Shown one piece after another: positions 54,060 to 62,687 of a stretch of DNA of 64,000 nt. How positions within the stretch are numbered: the stretch's first letter is position 1; every line of letters starts with the position of its first letter. The stretch is from Microbacterium sp. ET2 (GTDB lineage: Bacteria > Actinomycetota > Actinomycetes > Actinomycetales > Microbacteriaceae): positions 868,001 to 932,000 of the forward strand of contig NZ_CP128170.1 in the NCBI RefSeq assembly GCF_030347395.1, given 5' to 3'. The translations under genes were made by a program, and so were the position numbers. The notes under the pieces are model-generated. The model made no database searches and was not told where the DNA came from. It saw only the letters and a program-made list of their open reading frames with translations.

Positions 54060-55012
54060 CCCAGGCCCCCGCTCACGCCGGGGAATCTCCCGCAGACGTG
54101 ACGAGTGCCGCCGCGCCGGAGCCCCAGGTTCCGGCGCGGCAGCGCCGCGCCGCCCGGGCGGACCACTTCCGCGACTGGTCGTGGCTCGGCCTCACCCCGT
54201 TCGCCGTCTACGTTCTGCTGTTCCTCGCCCTCCCCACGGTCCTCGCCATCGCCTCGGGGCTCTTCGACGGCGACGGCGCATTCACCCTGGCGAACATCGC
54301 GGCGCTCGGCGATCCGGTCATCATCACCACGTTCGTCAACTCGACCTGGATCTCCCTTCTCACCGCCGTCGTCGGCGCGGTCGTGGGAGCGGCGGTGTGC
54401 TACGCGATGCTCGGCCTGCCCGACACCGGCGCCATCCGCACCACGGTCGACGCGGCATCCGGCGTTCTCGCCCAGTTCGGCGGGGTCATGCTCGCCTTCG
54501 CGATGATCGCCACGATCGGCACTCAGGGCATCGTCACGCGCTTCCTCCGCGACGCGCTCGGCATCGACATCTTCGCCGGCGGCGCGTGGATCTACGCCCT
54601 CCCCGGCCTCATCCCCGCCTACCTCGTCTTCCAGATACCGCTCATGGTGATCACCTTCATGCCCGCCCTCGCCGCGCTCCGTCCGCAGTGGTTCGAGGCG
54701 CACCTCACCCTCGGCGGCACCCGCGGCGGGTTCTGGCGGCACGTCGGCTTCCCCGTGCTCGCTCCGTCGTTCCTCGCGAGCCTGCTGCTGCTGTTCGCCA
54801 ACGCGTTCTCGTCGTACGCCACGGCAGCGGCACTGGCGAGTCAGGGCTCGCAGATCGTGCCGCTGCAGATTCGCGCCGCGCTCACGAGCGAGACCGTGCT
54901 CGGCAGGGAGAACCTGGCCGGCGCCCTCGCGCTCGGCATGATCGTCGTCGTCGCCGTCGTCATGTGGCTGTACTCGCTGATCCAGCGCCGGACGGCGAGG
55001 TGGCAGGCATGA
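54056..55012 (+). CDS. ABC transporter permease 1 (PotB/FbpB-like)
   Basis: A 318-residue inner-membrane permease. After a 45-residue hydrophilic N-terminus come six spans, among them LTPFAVYVLLFLALPTVLAIASGLF and VGAVVGAAVCYAMLGL. The EAA-like loop is FEAHLTLGGTRGGFWRHVGFPVLAPSFLAS, near the C-terminus as in PotB-type permeases. GTG at 54056 overlaps the binding-protein stop (GTGA), and its TGA overlaps the next ATG. Confidence 0.88.
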   Translation: MTQAPAHAGESPADVTSAAAPEPQVPARQRRAARADHFRDWSWLGLTPFAVYVLLFLALPTVLAIASGLFDGDGAFTLANIAALGDPVIITTFVNSTWISLLTAVVGAVVGAAVCYAMLGLPDTGAIRTTVDAASGVLAQFGGVMLAFAMIATIGTQGIVTRFLRDALGIDIFAGGAWIYALPGLIPAYLVFQIPLMVITFMPALAALRPQWFEAHLTLGGTRGGFWRHVGFPVLAPSFLASLLLLFANAFSSYATAAALASQGSQIVPLQIRAALTSETVLGRENLAGALALGMIVVVAVVMWLYSLIQRRTARWQA

Positions 55013-55848
55013 GAGGTATCGCTCCTTCACCGGTGGTCCGGTGGCTCATCGGCCTCGTCGTCGGTCTCGTCTTCGCGGTGCCCTTCGTCGCGACCTTCCT
55101 GTTCACCCTGTCCTCGCCCGCCGGCGACGGCTACACGTTCGAGCGCTGGCAGTCGGTCTTCGACCCCGAGAACGCCTCGAGGTATGCGCCGATCTGGACG
55201 GGCCTGGGCAACTCGCTCGTCCTCGCCGCGGTGACGGTGCTGATCGTGCTGTTCCTCTTCACCCCGACGATGGTGCTCGTGGCGCTGAAGTTCCCGAAAC
55301 TCCGTCGCGGGTTCGAGTTCCTCGCCCTCCTGCCCATCACGATCCCCGCCATCGTGCTGGTCGTGGGGCTCGCCCCGATCTACCTGCAGATCGGCCGCAC
55401 CCTCGGTACCGGCGCGTGGACGCTCGCCTTCGCGTACGGCATCCTCGTGCTCCCCTTCACCTATCGCTCGATCCAGGCCTCCATCGATGCCGTCGACGTG
55501 AAGACCCTCGCCGAGGCTGCGCGAACGCTCGGCGCCGGCTGGTTCACTGTGCTCGTCCGCGTGATCGCTCCGAACCTGCGTCAGGGGCTGCTCGCCGCAT
55601 CCCTCATCTCGGTCGCCGTAGTCCTCGGCGAGTTCACCATCGCGTCGCTGCTGAACCGCCAGGTGCTGCAGACGGGACTCGTCGTCATCAACCGACAGGA
55701 TGCCTACGCCGCGGCCATCTTCACCCTGCTCGCCCTCGCCTTCGCGTTCGTGCTGCTGCTCGTCATCGGGCGCGCCGGCCGGGTCGGTGGCTCCGTCTCG
55801 CCCCGCACCGCTTCGCCCCGCCGTCCTCTTCGAAGGAGCCGCTCGTGA
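55009..55848 (+). CDS. ABC transporter permease 2 (PotC/FbpB-like)
   Basis: A 279-residue permease pairing with the preceding one. Six spans, with the docking loop IDAVDVKTLAEAARTLGAGWFTVLVRVIAP (EAA..LGA) and the segment LLPITIPAIVLVVGLAPIYLQIG. The ATG at 55009 overlaps the upstream stop as ATGA. The long open frame starting at 54181 is a shadow of permease 1. The C-terminal TASPRRPLRRSRS overlaps into the start of the ATPase gene. Confidence 0.88.
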   Translation: MRGIAPSPVVRWLIGLVVGLVFAVPFVATFLFTLSSPAGDGYTFERWQSVFDPENASRYAPIWTGLGNSLVLAAVTVLIVLFLFTPTMVLVALKFPKLRRGFEFLALLPITIPAIVLVVGLAPIYLQIGRTLGTGAWTLAFAYGILVLPFTYRSIQASIDAVDVKTLAEAARTLGAGWFTVLVRVIAPNLRQGLLAASLISVAVVLGEFTIASLLNRQVLQTGLVVINRQDAYAAAIFTLLALAFAFVLLLVIGRAGRVGGSVSPRTASPRRPLRRSRS

Positions 55849-55944
55849 CGACCTCCGACACCAGCCCCCGCACCCTCCCCGCCACCGCCGACAACGCCCT
55901 CCTCGCCGACGCGGGTACCGGCACCCGGGTCGAGCCTGCGCACC

Positions 55945-56964
<1,020 letters not shown>

Positions 56965-57053
56965 AGCGCCGAGCGATATCCGCCGTCGGCGGGCCACCGG
57001 GTGAGAGGGTCGCCTCAGGCGGTGTTCCGCCGACCCCGAACGGAGGATCCCCC

Positions 57054-58244
57054 ATGTGGCAGGAATGGCTGCAGTTCGCCATCGCGATCGCCGTCGCCGT
57101 GATCGGGGCCGTCGCGCTGGCGCTGATCGTCACCGGCGCGATGCGCCTGTTCGTGCGGAGGCGCCAGTGGCCGGCATCCCTCATCACCCGCGCACGCCGG
57201 CCCTTCCGCGCCTTCGTGCTGGTGATCGCGCTGTGGATCGCGATCGCGGTGACCTTCCCCGACCCGGAGTGGAAACCGGCGCTCAATCACGCGATGAGCA
57301 TCCTGACGATCATCGTCGGGGCGTGGCTGGTCGGCGCGATGGTGCTGTTCCTCTCCGACCTCGCGCTCGGCCGCTATCGCATCGACGTGCCCGACAACCG
57401 GGTCGCGCGGCGGATCCGCACGCAGACGCTGATCCTCCGGCGCCTCGCCATCGCGATCATCGTGGTGCTCGCCGGCGGAGCGATCCTGCTGACCTTCCCC
57501 GAGGTGCGCGCGGTGGGAGCGAGCGTGCTGGCATCAGCCGGTATCGCGTCGGTGATCGCCGGACTTGCCGCCCAGTCGGTGCTGGCGAACATGTTCGCCG
57601 GCATCCAACTCGTCTTCAGCGAGGCGCTGCGGGTCGATGACGTCGTCGTCGTCGAGGGCGAGTGGGGCCGGGTCGGTGAGATCACGCTCAGCTACGTGGT
57701 GCTCGATCTCTGGGACGAGCGGCGCCTGGTGCTGCCGTGCACGTACTTCACCACGACCCCTTTCGAGAACTGGACCCGACAGGGGAGCGCTCTACTCGGC
57801 GCCGTCGAGCTCGACGTCGACTGGCGGGTGTCGCCGTCGAAGATGCGCGACCAGCTCACCCGCGTCGTCGCCGACAGCGACCTGTGGGACGGGCGCACCG
57901 CCGTGCTGCAGGTCACCGATGCCGTCGCCGGGTACGTGCGGGTGCGGATCCTCGTCTCCGCGGTCGACGCGCCGACCCTGTTCGACCTGCGCTGCGCGGT
58001 GCGCGAGGCGATGGTCACCTGGATGCAGCGGACGATGCCCACCGCGCTCCCGACCCAGCGGGTGCTCCTCACCGAGGCCGTCACGGGCGGTGGCGAGACG
58101 GCCGAAGCCGACGAGCCGCGGCCCGACACCGGTGGCCTGTTCACCGGCAGCGCCGACGCGGAGGAGCGGGCGAGCGCCTTCACCCAGGCGATCCCCGTCG
58201 TCGGCGGGGCCGGGGACGGTGCGGGGAACGAGCGCGAGCGCTGA
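57054..58244 (+). CDS. Small-conductance mechanosensitive channel (MscS family)
   Basis: A 396-residue channel gating on membrane tension to release solutes during osmotic downshift. Four to five spans, with TM3 and beta-domain sequence SAGIASVIAGLAAQSVLANMFAGIQLVFSEALRVDDVVVV (Ala/Gly-packed pore helix), then EWGRVGEITLSYVVL and FTTTPFENWTR, the MscS hallmarks. The C-terminal 50 residues are a variable acidic tail. Frames open far upstream are shadows of the ATPase; the ATG at 57054 has GGAGG 7 nt upstream. Confidence 0.93.
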   Translation: MWQEWLQFAIAIAVAVIGAVALALIVTGAMRLFVRRRQWPASLITRARRPFRAFVLVIALWIAIAVTFPDPEWKPALNHAMSILTIIVGAWLVGAMVLFLSDLALGRYRIDVPDNRVARRIRTQTLILRRLAIAIIVVLAGGAILLTFPEVRAVGASVLASAGIASVIAGLAAQSVLANMFAGIQLVFSEALRVDDVVVVEGEWGRVGEITLSYVVLDLWDERRLVLPCTYFTTTPFENWTRQGSALLGAVELDVDWRVSPSKMRDQLTRVVADSDLWDGRTAVLQVTDAVAGYVRVRILVSAVDAPTLFDLRCAVREAMVTWMQRTMPTALPTQRVLLTEAVTGGGETAEADEPRPDTGGLFTGSADAEERASAFTQAIPVVGGAGDGAGNERER

Positions 58245-58247
58245 GCG

Positions 58248-58505
58248 TCAGGACTGCTTGGCTTCGCGGAGCGCGGTGCTCAGGCGATCGGCCGAGACGC
58301 GCCAGTAGGTGTGAAGCCGCCCATCGATGAGCACGACGGGGATCTTCTCCCACCATTCGGCGTGCAGCGCGGGGTCGTCGACGATGGAGCGGTGCTCGAC
58401 CACGACCTCGTTCTCGGGGAACTCGGCGACCACGGCCTCGACGATGCCCTGCGCGACATCGCACAGGTGGCAGTCGGGTTTACCGATGACGGTGAGCGTG
58501 GTCAC
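58248..58505 (-). CDS. Glutaredoxin family protein
   Basis: An 85-residue thioredoxin-fold protein. LTVIGKPDCHLCDVAQGIVEAV carries the CHLC active site at its start, with the cis-proline region IPVVLIDGRLHTYWRV and a short helix ending ALREAKQS. It belongs to the DUF836/glutaredoxin-like small family. The GTG at 58505 follows TAAAAT by 7 nt, so the message is probably leaderless. The frame is open further upstream but without family similarity. Confidence 0.88.
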   Translation of the reverse strand: MTTLTVIGKPDCHLCDVAQGIVEAVVAEFPENEVVVEHRSIVDDPALHAEWWEKIPVVLIDGRLHTYWRVSADRLSTALREAKQS

Positions 58506-58585
58506 ATCCGCTATTTTACGGTGGCGCGCCCGAGACAGGGGCGTCGAAGGCGGATGCCGCACGCCGGCGTCACCCGAAACCGGCG

Positions 58586-58879
58586 TCAGCGCTCGAGGGG
58601 GAAACCCGCCTCCGCCCACGCCGTCGTGCCGCCCTCGACGTTGGTGGCGTCGTAGCCCCGCGCCTCGAGCGCCTCGACCACGCGCGCCGAGCGCCCTCCC
58701 AGGGCGCAGACGACGCGGAACGGCCCCTCGGGCAACTCGTCGATCCGCTCACCGAGTGTCGACATCGGCAGGTTGACGGCACCCGGTACGCGGCCCTCGG
58801 CGAACTCGTGCTCCTCCCGGACATCCACGAGGGGAACGTCGGAATTCTGCTGCAGTTCCTGAACGGTGATCGTCTTCAT
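58586..58879 (-). CDS. Rhodanese-like domain protein
   Basis: 97 residues: MKTITVQELQQNSDVPLVDVREEHEFAEGRVPGAVNLP matches the rhodanese N-terminal half (DVREE active-site pocket), and the active-site loop VCALGGRSARVVEALEARG carries the catalytic Cys. A single-domain thiosulfate or persulfide sulfurtransferase. Shine-Dalgarno GGAGG 5 nt before the ATG. Confidence 0.92.
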   Translation of the reverse strand: MKTITVQELQQNSDVPLVDVREEHEFAEGRVPGAVNLPMSTLGERIDELPEGPFRVVCALGGRSARVVEALEARGYDATNVEGGTTAWAEAGFPLER

Positions 58880-58927
58880 GATTCCTCCGAACGTCGGATG
58901 CGGGGCGGACGGCGCCACGAACACGAA

Positions 58928-58950
58928 GCGCCCGTCCATCGGACAGGCGC
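58928..58950 (-). terminator. Terminator hairpin after bS22 gene
   Basis: On the minus strand GCGCCTGTCC-GAT-GGACGGGCGC forms a 10-bp stem (one G-U) followed by TTCGTGTTCGT. It begins 17 nt after the bS22 stop. Confidence 0.65.
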
Positions 58951-58966
58951 TCGGTGTCGGTGCCGC

Positions 58967-59065
58967 TTACTTCTTGTTGCGGCGCTGGTGGCGAGTCTTG
59001 CGAAGCAGCTTGCGGTGCTTCTTCTTCGCCATGCGCTTGCGGCGCTTCTTGATGACTGAACCCAC
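58967..59065 (-). CDS. Small ribosomal protein bS22 (AURKAIP1/COX24-domain protein)
   Basis: A 32-residue, extremely basic peptide encoded from GTG 59065 to TAA: begins MGSVIKKRRKRMAKKKHRK and ends HQRRNKK. This matches the actinobacterial bS22 protein that was first seen bound near h44 of mycobacterial 30S subunits. Shine-Dalgarno GAGG is 8 nt upstream; a terminator hairpin follows. It is too short for usual gene-length cut-offs and is easily missed. Confidence 0.9.
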   Translation of the reverse strand: MGSVIKKRRKRMAKKKHRKLLRKTRHQRRNKK

Positions 59066-59148
59066 GGAAAACCTCACTATGTCGGGGTCTGATCGCACGG
59101 GCATGCACGATCGGGAACGGGCAAAAGCGGAAAATGCCTCGGGTCAGT

Positions 59149-59340
59149 CTAGCCGACGTCGGCGATCGGCCGCTGCAGGGCCTCGGTGACCGCCGATTCG
59201 GGCACCCGGTAGCTGCGTCCGAACCGGACAGCGGGAAGCTCTCCGGCGTGCACGAGGCGGTAGACCGTCATCTTCGACACCCGCATGAGCTCGGCCACCT
59301 CAGCGACGGTGAGGAAGCGGACATCCGGCAAATCAGCCAC
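59149..59340 (-). CDS. BldC-like MerR-type DNA-binding protein
   Basis: 63 residues forming a single winged helix: RFLTVAEVAELMRVSKMTVYRLVHAGELPAVRFGRSYRVPESAV, the pattern of BldC and excisionase-like MerR proteins without an effector domain. BldC homologues control development genes in streptomycetes; in non-sporulating relatives the role is unclear. GTG start with GGGAGGGGG 5 nt upstream. It lies next to bS22, a common actinobacterial neighbourhood. Confidence 0.92.
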   Translation of the reverse strand: MADLPDVRFLTVAEVAELMRVSKMTVYRLVHAGELPAVRFGRSYRVPESAVTEALQRPIADVG

Positions 59341-59465
59341 GGTGCCCCCTCCCGGCGCTCGGCTCGCTTTTGCAGTTCTGCTGGGCCTACTTTATGGGGT
59401 CGCCGCGACGCGTGTAAACCCGTGTGACTCGTGAGTTCTGCGCAAGCCGCCGGCGCGTGACACGC

Positions 59466-60401
59466 TCACTGCGCGGCGGAACCCTTCGGGCGCCGCGCAC
59501 GGGCTTCGCGCGCCGCGACTCGCATCGCCGTCCGCGCCGTTCGCAGCGCCTTCTCCGCCTGGCGGACTCCGCGGCGAGCCTCGCGGTATCGCCGGTCGTC
59601 GGCGATATCGGCGTCGTCGGATTCAGGCCACGGAGCGGAGGCAGGGGGCACGGCGCCGTCGGCGGCGAGGGCGTCGATGTGGGCGGCGACGCCGTCAAGA
59701 CTGAGTTCGAGGATGAAGGCGAACGGGTCCGCCTCATCGAGGAAGACCCCCGCGTCGATGGCGGCGCGCAGGTCGGGGAACGCGTCGGCGGTGATGAGGT
59801 GGCGGAACACAGCGTCTTCGCTTCGGGCGACCGCATCGGAGTCCGTCCCTCGCTCCCGCTCGATGCGGGCATACGCCGCGAAGACGATCCCCGCCCATCG
59901 GGCGTGGCCGGTGACCAGCAGAATCACGGCGAGGCGCTCGCTGGCGGGAAGCGGCGTCTCGGCGAGGACATGAAGACCCGCATCCATCCACGCGGCGCTG
60001 TTCGGCGTGGTCGGCGCGCCCGTGATCGGAATATCCAGCAGCCAGGGGTGCGCGAGGTACAGCGCCACCTGCTCGCGGTAGAGCGCGCGGATCCCATCCC
60101 TCCACTGCCCCGCGGACCTCGCCTCGTCGGACGGGAGACCGGTCGCATCCTCCTGCATCAGGAGGATGAGGTCTTCCTTCGCACTGACGTAGCGGTACAG
60201 CGACATCGGCGTGTAACCGAGCTTTGCTGCGACCGCAGCCATGGACACCGCCGACAGACCGTCCGAGTCGGCGATCTCGAGCGCGGCCTCCACGATCCGC
60301 TCGACGCTCATCTCGCGTTTCGGGCCCCGCTGCGGATTCGCCGCGACGCCCCATGCGAGGGCGACGCCGCGAGGAAGGTCGAAATCGCCGTCGTCCGTCA
60401 T
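59466..60401 (-). CDS. TetR family regulator of the DrrAB-type exporter
   Basis: 311 residues. N-terminal helix-turn-helix SAVSMAAVAAKLGYTPMSLYRYVSAKEDL, then a TetR_C (TetR_C_11-like) effector domain, and a long basic tail with repeated REARRG/RAREARARR segments. It is divergent from the exporter genes at 60478, with a perfect palindrome in the 76-bp gap. TAGAGT ends 6 nt before its ATG. Probably represses the exporter until a drug-like ligand binds. Confidence 0.88.
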   Translation of the reverse strand: MTDDGDFDLPRGVALAWGVAANPQRGPKREMSVERIVEAALEIADSDGLSAVSMAAVAAKLGYTPMSLYRYVSAKEDLILLMQEDATGLPSDEARSAGQWRDGIRALYREQVALYLAHPWLLDIPITGAPTTPNSAAWMDAGLHVLAETPLPASERLAVILLVTGHARWAGIVFAAYARIERERGTDSDAVARSEDAVFRHLITADAFPDLRAAIDAGVFLDEADPFAFILELSLDGVAAHIDALAADGAVPPASAPWPESDDADIADDRRYREARRGVRQAEKALRTARTAMRVAAREARARRPKGSAAQ

Positions 60402-60446
60402 GCGTCAACTCTAGGACTATCTACGCAATAAACAGTATGTTACGGT

Positions 60447-60461
60447 CATAAACAGTTTATG
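60447..60461. promoter_or_regulatory. TetR operator of the DrrAB-type exporter
   Basis: CATAAACAGTTTATG is a perfect palindrome (CATAAAC-A-GTTTATG) 17 bp before the drrA start. A second, imperfect copy of the same element (AATAAACAGTATGTTA) lies about 20 bp upstream at 60427-60442. Confidence 0.8.
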
Positions 60462-60477
60462 ACGTATAGGAGGCGGT

Positions 60478-61404
60478 ATGGACATGCAAGAACGGCGCGG
60501 AGGACCGGACGAGTCCGCGATCCGCATGACGGGCGTCGTCAAGCGCTTCGGCTCGCGACGAGTCCTCGACGAGATCGACCTCGCCGTTGCGCCGGGCGAG
60601 ATCTTCGCGCTTCTCGGCGCGAACGGGGCGGGGAAGACGACGACCGTCGAAATCCTCACCACGCTCTCATCCCTCGACGGGGGCAGCGCGCTGGTGGCGG
60701 GCTGGGACGTGGCCACGCATCCCGATGAAGTGAGACGACGCATCGCACTCACCGGCCAATCCGCCGCTGTCGACGACGTCCTCAGCGGTCGCGAGAACCT
60801 CGTGATGGTGGCGCGGCTGTGCGGACTGTCACGGCGTCGTGCGAGATCGCGCGCAGCCGAGCTGCTCGAACGATTCGCCCTCGCCGACGCCGGAGCGCGC
60901 CGTGCCGGGACGTATTCGGGCGGCATGCGGCGACGTCTCGACCTCGCCCTCAGTTTCGTCGTGCGCCCCGAGGTGCTCTTCCTCGACGAACCGACCACCG
61001 GCCTCGACGCGCGCAGCCGTCGCGAGCTCTGGCAGGTGATCCGCTCGCTCCGCGAGGCGGGCACCACGGTGCTCCTCACCACGCAGTATCTCGAGGAAGC
61101 CGACGAACTCGCGGACCGGATAGCGGTGCTGAACGGCGGGCGGATCGTCGCCCTCGGCACCCCGACCGAGTTGAAGGCCCGCGTCGGCGACGAGTCCGTC
61201 GAGGTGCGTGATGCCGACGGGATGGTGCGCGGCCACATCCCGACCGACGGCAGCCTCTCAGCGGTCCGTGCGGCCCTCGATGAACTCGACGCCGCCGGCC
61301 TCGACGGCACCGTCGTCCTGCGCCGCCCGACCCTCGATGACGTGTTCTTCACCCTGACCGATACGCCGTCCCCCGGCGACCGTCAAGACAGGATCCCCGC
61401 ATGA
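60478..61404 (+). CDS. ABC exporter ATPase, DrrA/daunorubicin-resistance type
   Basis: 308 residues: VKRFGSRRVLDEIDLAVAPGE, Walker A LGANGAGKTTT (47-57), signature YSGGMRRRLDLALSFV, Walker B VLFLDEPTTGLDARSR, then LLTTQYLEEADELADRIAVLN. The SGGM signature and TQYLEEAD are typical of DrrA-family drug or lipid exporters. TAGGAGG Shine-Dalgarno 5 nt before the ATG. Its stop overlaps the permease start (ATGA). Confidence 0.93.
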   Translation: MDMQERRGGPDESAIRMTGVVKRFGSRRVLDEIDLAVAPGEIFALLGANGAGKTTTVEILTTLSSLDGGSALVAGWDVATHPDEVRRRIALTGQSAAVDDVLSGRENLVMVARLCGLSRRRARSRAAELLERFALADAGARRAGTYSGGMRRRLDLALSFVVRPEVLFLDEPTTGLDARSRRELWQVIRSLREAGTTVLLTTQYLEEADELADRIAVLNGGRIVALGTPTELKARVGDESVEVRDADGMVRGHIPTDGSLSAVRAALDELDAAGLDGTVVLRRPTLDDVFFTLTDTPSPGDRQDRIPA

Positions 61405-62198
61405 CCACCGTGGCCGCAGCCCCTACCGTCCGTCCCCGCCTCGCCGGCGTGACGGCCGAACGCGTCTTCGTCGGCCGGAGCCTCATCCACTCCCTCCGAG
61501 ACGGCGAGTCGCTTCTGATGGCGATTCTCCTGCCGGTCCTGCTCATGCTGATGTTCACCTTCGTCTTCGGCGCCTCGATCGATCCCACCGGCGACTACGT
61601 GAACTACGTCGTACCCGGCATCATCCTGACGTGCGCCGGGTTCGGCGCTTCATCCACCGCCCTCTCGGTGGCCAGCGACATGCGCAACGGCATCATCGAC
61701 CGGTTCCGCACGATGCCCCTTCGCTCGAGTGCCGTGCTCACCGGGCACGTCGTCGCCAGTCTCGTGCGGAACCTGGTCGCCACCGCGGTCGTCATCGGCG
61801 TGGCGCTGCTCGTCGGGTTCCGACCGACAGCCGACCTTCTGGGATGGGCCGGCGCACTGGGTGTCGTGGCGCTGTGGATCCTCGCCATCACGTATCTGTT
61901 CGCGGCCATCGGCCTTGCCGCCGGGAGCCCCGAGGGGGCGAACGCCTACGGCTTCATCCTGTTGTTCCTGCCGTACCTGTCCAGCGCCTACGTGCGGGTC
62001 GAGACCCTGCCCGACTGGCTGCAGTGGGTGGCGGCGAATCAGCCGGTGACCCCCATCATCGAGACGATCCGGGCCTTTCTGATGCGCGAGGCGGTCGGTG
62101 ACGAACTCTGGTGGGCACTCGGATGGTGTGCTGTCATCCTCGCCGCCGCCATCGGCTGGGGCTCATGGCTGTTCCGTCGTCGTACGCGTCGCGGCTGA
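61401..62198 (+). CDS. ABC exporter permease, DrrB type
   Basis: 265 residues with six spans (ABC-2 membrane family): LLMAILLPVLLMLMFTFVFG near the start, YVVPGIILTCAGFGASSTALSV, RFRTMPLRSSAVLTGHVVASL (a DrrB cytoplasmic motif) and WWALGWCAVILAAAIGWGSWLFRRR at the end. Coupled to the ATPase by ATGA. Together they would export a hydrophobic drug under control of the adjacent TetR. Confidence 0.92.
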   Translation: MTTVAAAPTVRPRLAGVTAERVFVGRSLIHSLRDGESLLMAILLPVLLMLMFTFVFGASIDPTGDYVNYVVPGIILTCAGFGASSTALSVASDMRNGIIDRFRTMPLRSSAVLTGHVVASLVRNLVATAVVIGVALLVGFRPTADLLGWAGALGVVALWILAITYLFAAIGLAAGSPEGANAYGFILLFLPYLSSAYVRVETLPDWLQWVAANQPVTPIIETIRAFLMREAVGDELWWALGWCAVILAAAIGWGSWLFRRRTRRG

Positions 62199-62204
62199 CG
62201 CGGT

Positions 62205-62618
62205 TCAGCGGCCGGGCAGCTTCTTCAGCGCGTTCGCGACGGCGTGCTGAGCGGATGCCGCGGCGCGCCCCACGAGCTCGGCAGCGTGCGCCGCGGGCTC
62301 GGGCAGAGAGATCAGCGCGGCGGCGTCGGCGGCGACGAGTGCAGGGGTGTCGAGGAACGGCACGAGCCAGTCGTCCACCTCGTCCAGGGGTGCCGCCAAG
62401 AGGCTGTAGTACCGGTGCTGGCCGACCTCGCGCACCGAGACGAGGTGCGCTTCGCGCAGCACCTTCAGGTGCTTGGAGACCGTCGGCTGGCTGACACCGA
62501 GGGAACTGACGATCTGCGACACGCTCGTTCCGTTCTCACCGGCGGTGGAGCGATCGAGCAGGAGCCTGAGGATGTCGCGACGCGTGCCGTCTGCGATCAC
62601 GTCGAAGATGTCCGCCAT
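62205..62618 (-). CDS. ArsR-type winged-helix regulator
   Basis: 137 residues: FDVIADGTRRDILRLLLDRS, then SVSQIVSSLGVSQPTVSKHLKVLREAHLVSVREVGQHRYYSLLAAPLDEVDDWL, the ArsR/SmtB-type core with the recognition helix QPTVSKHL. It lacks the cysteine metal ligands of classic ArsR, so metals are not implied. TAACCT ends 6 nt before the ATG. It is divergent from trkH with 69 nt between the starts and may control it or itself. Confidence 0.88.
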   Translation of the reverse strand: MADIFDVIADGTRRDILRLLLDRSTAGENGTSVSQIVSSLGVSQPTVSKHLKVLREAHLVSVREVGQHRYYSLLAAPLDEVDDWLVPFLDTPALVAADAAALISLPEPAAHAAELVGRAAASAQHAVANALKKLPGR

Positions 62619-62687
62619 GGCATTAGGTTAGTGCCGCCCAGCGGCGGAGTACCATGACTGAGGTTTTCTCGGCGAAAGGGGCGGCGC

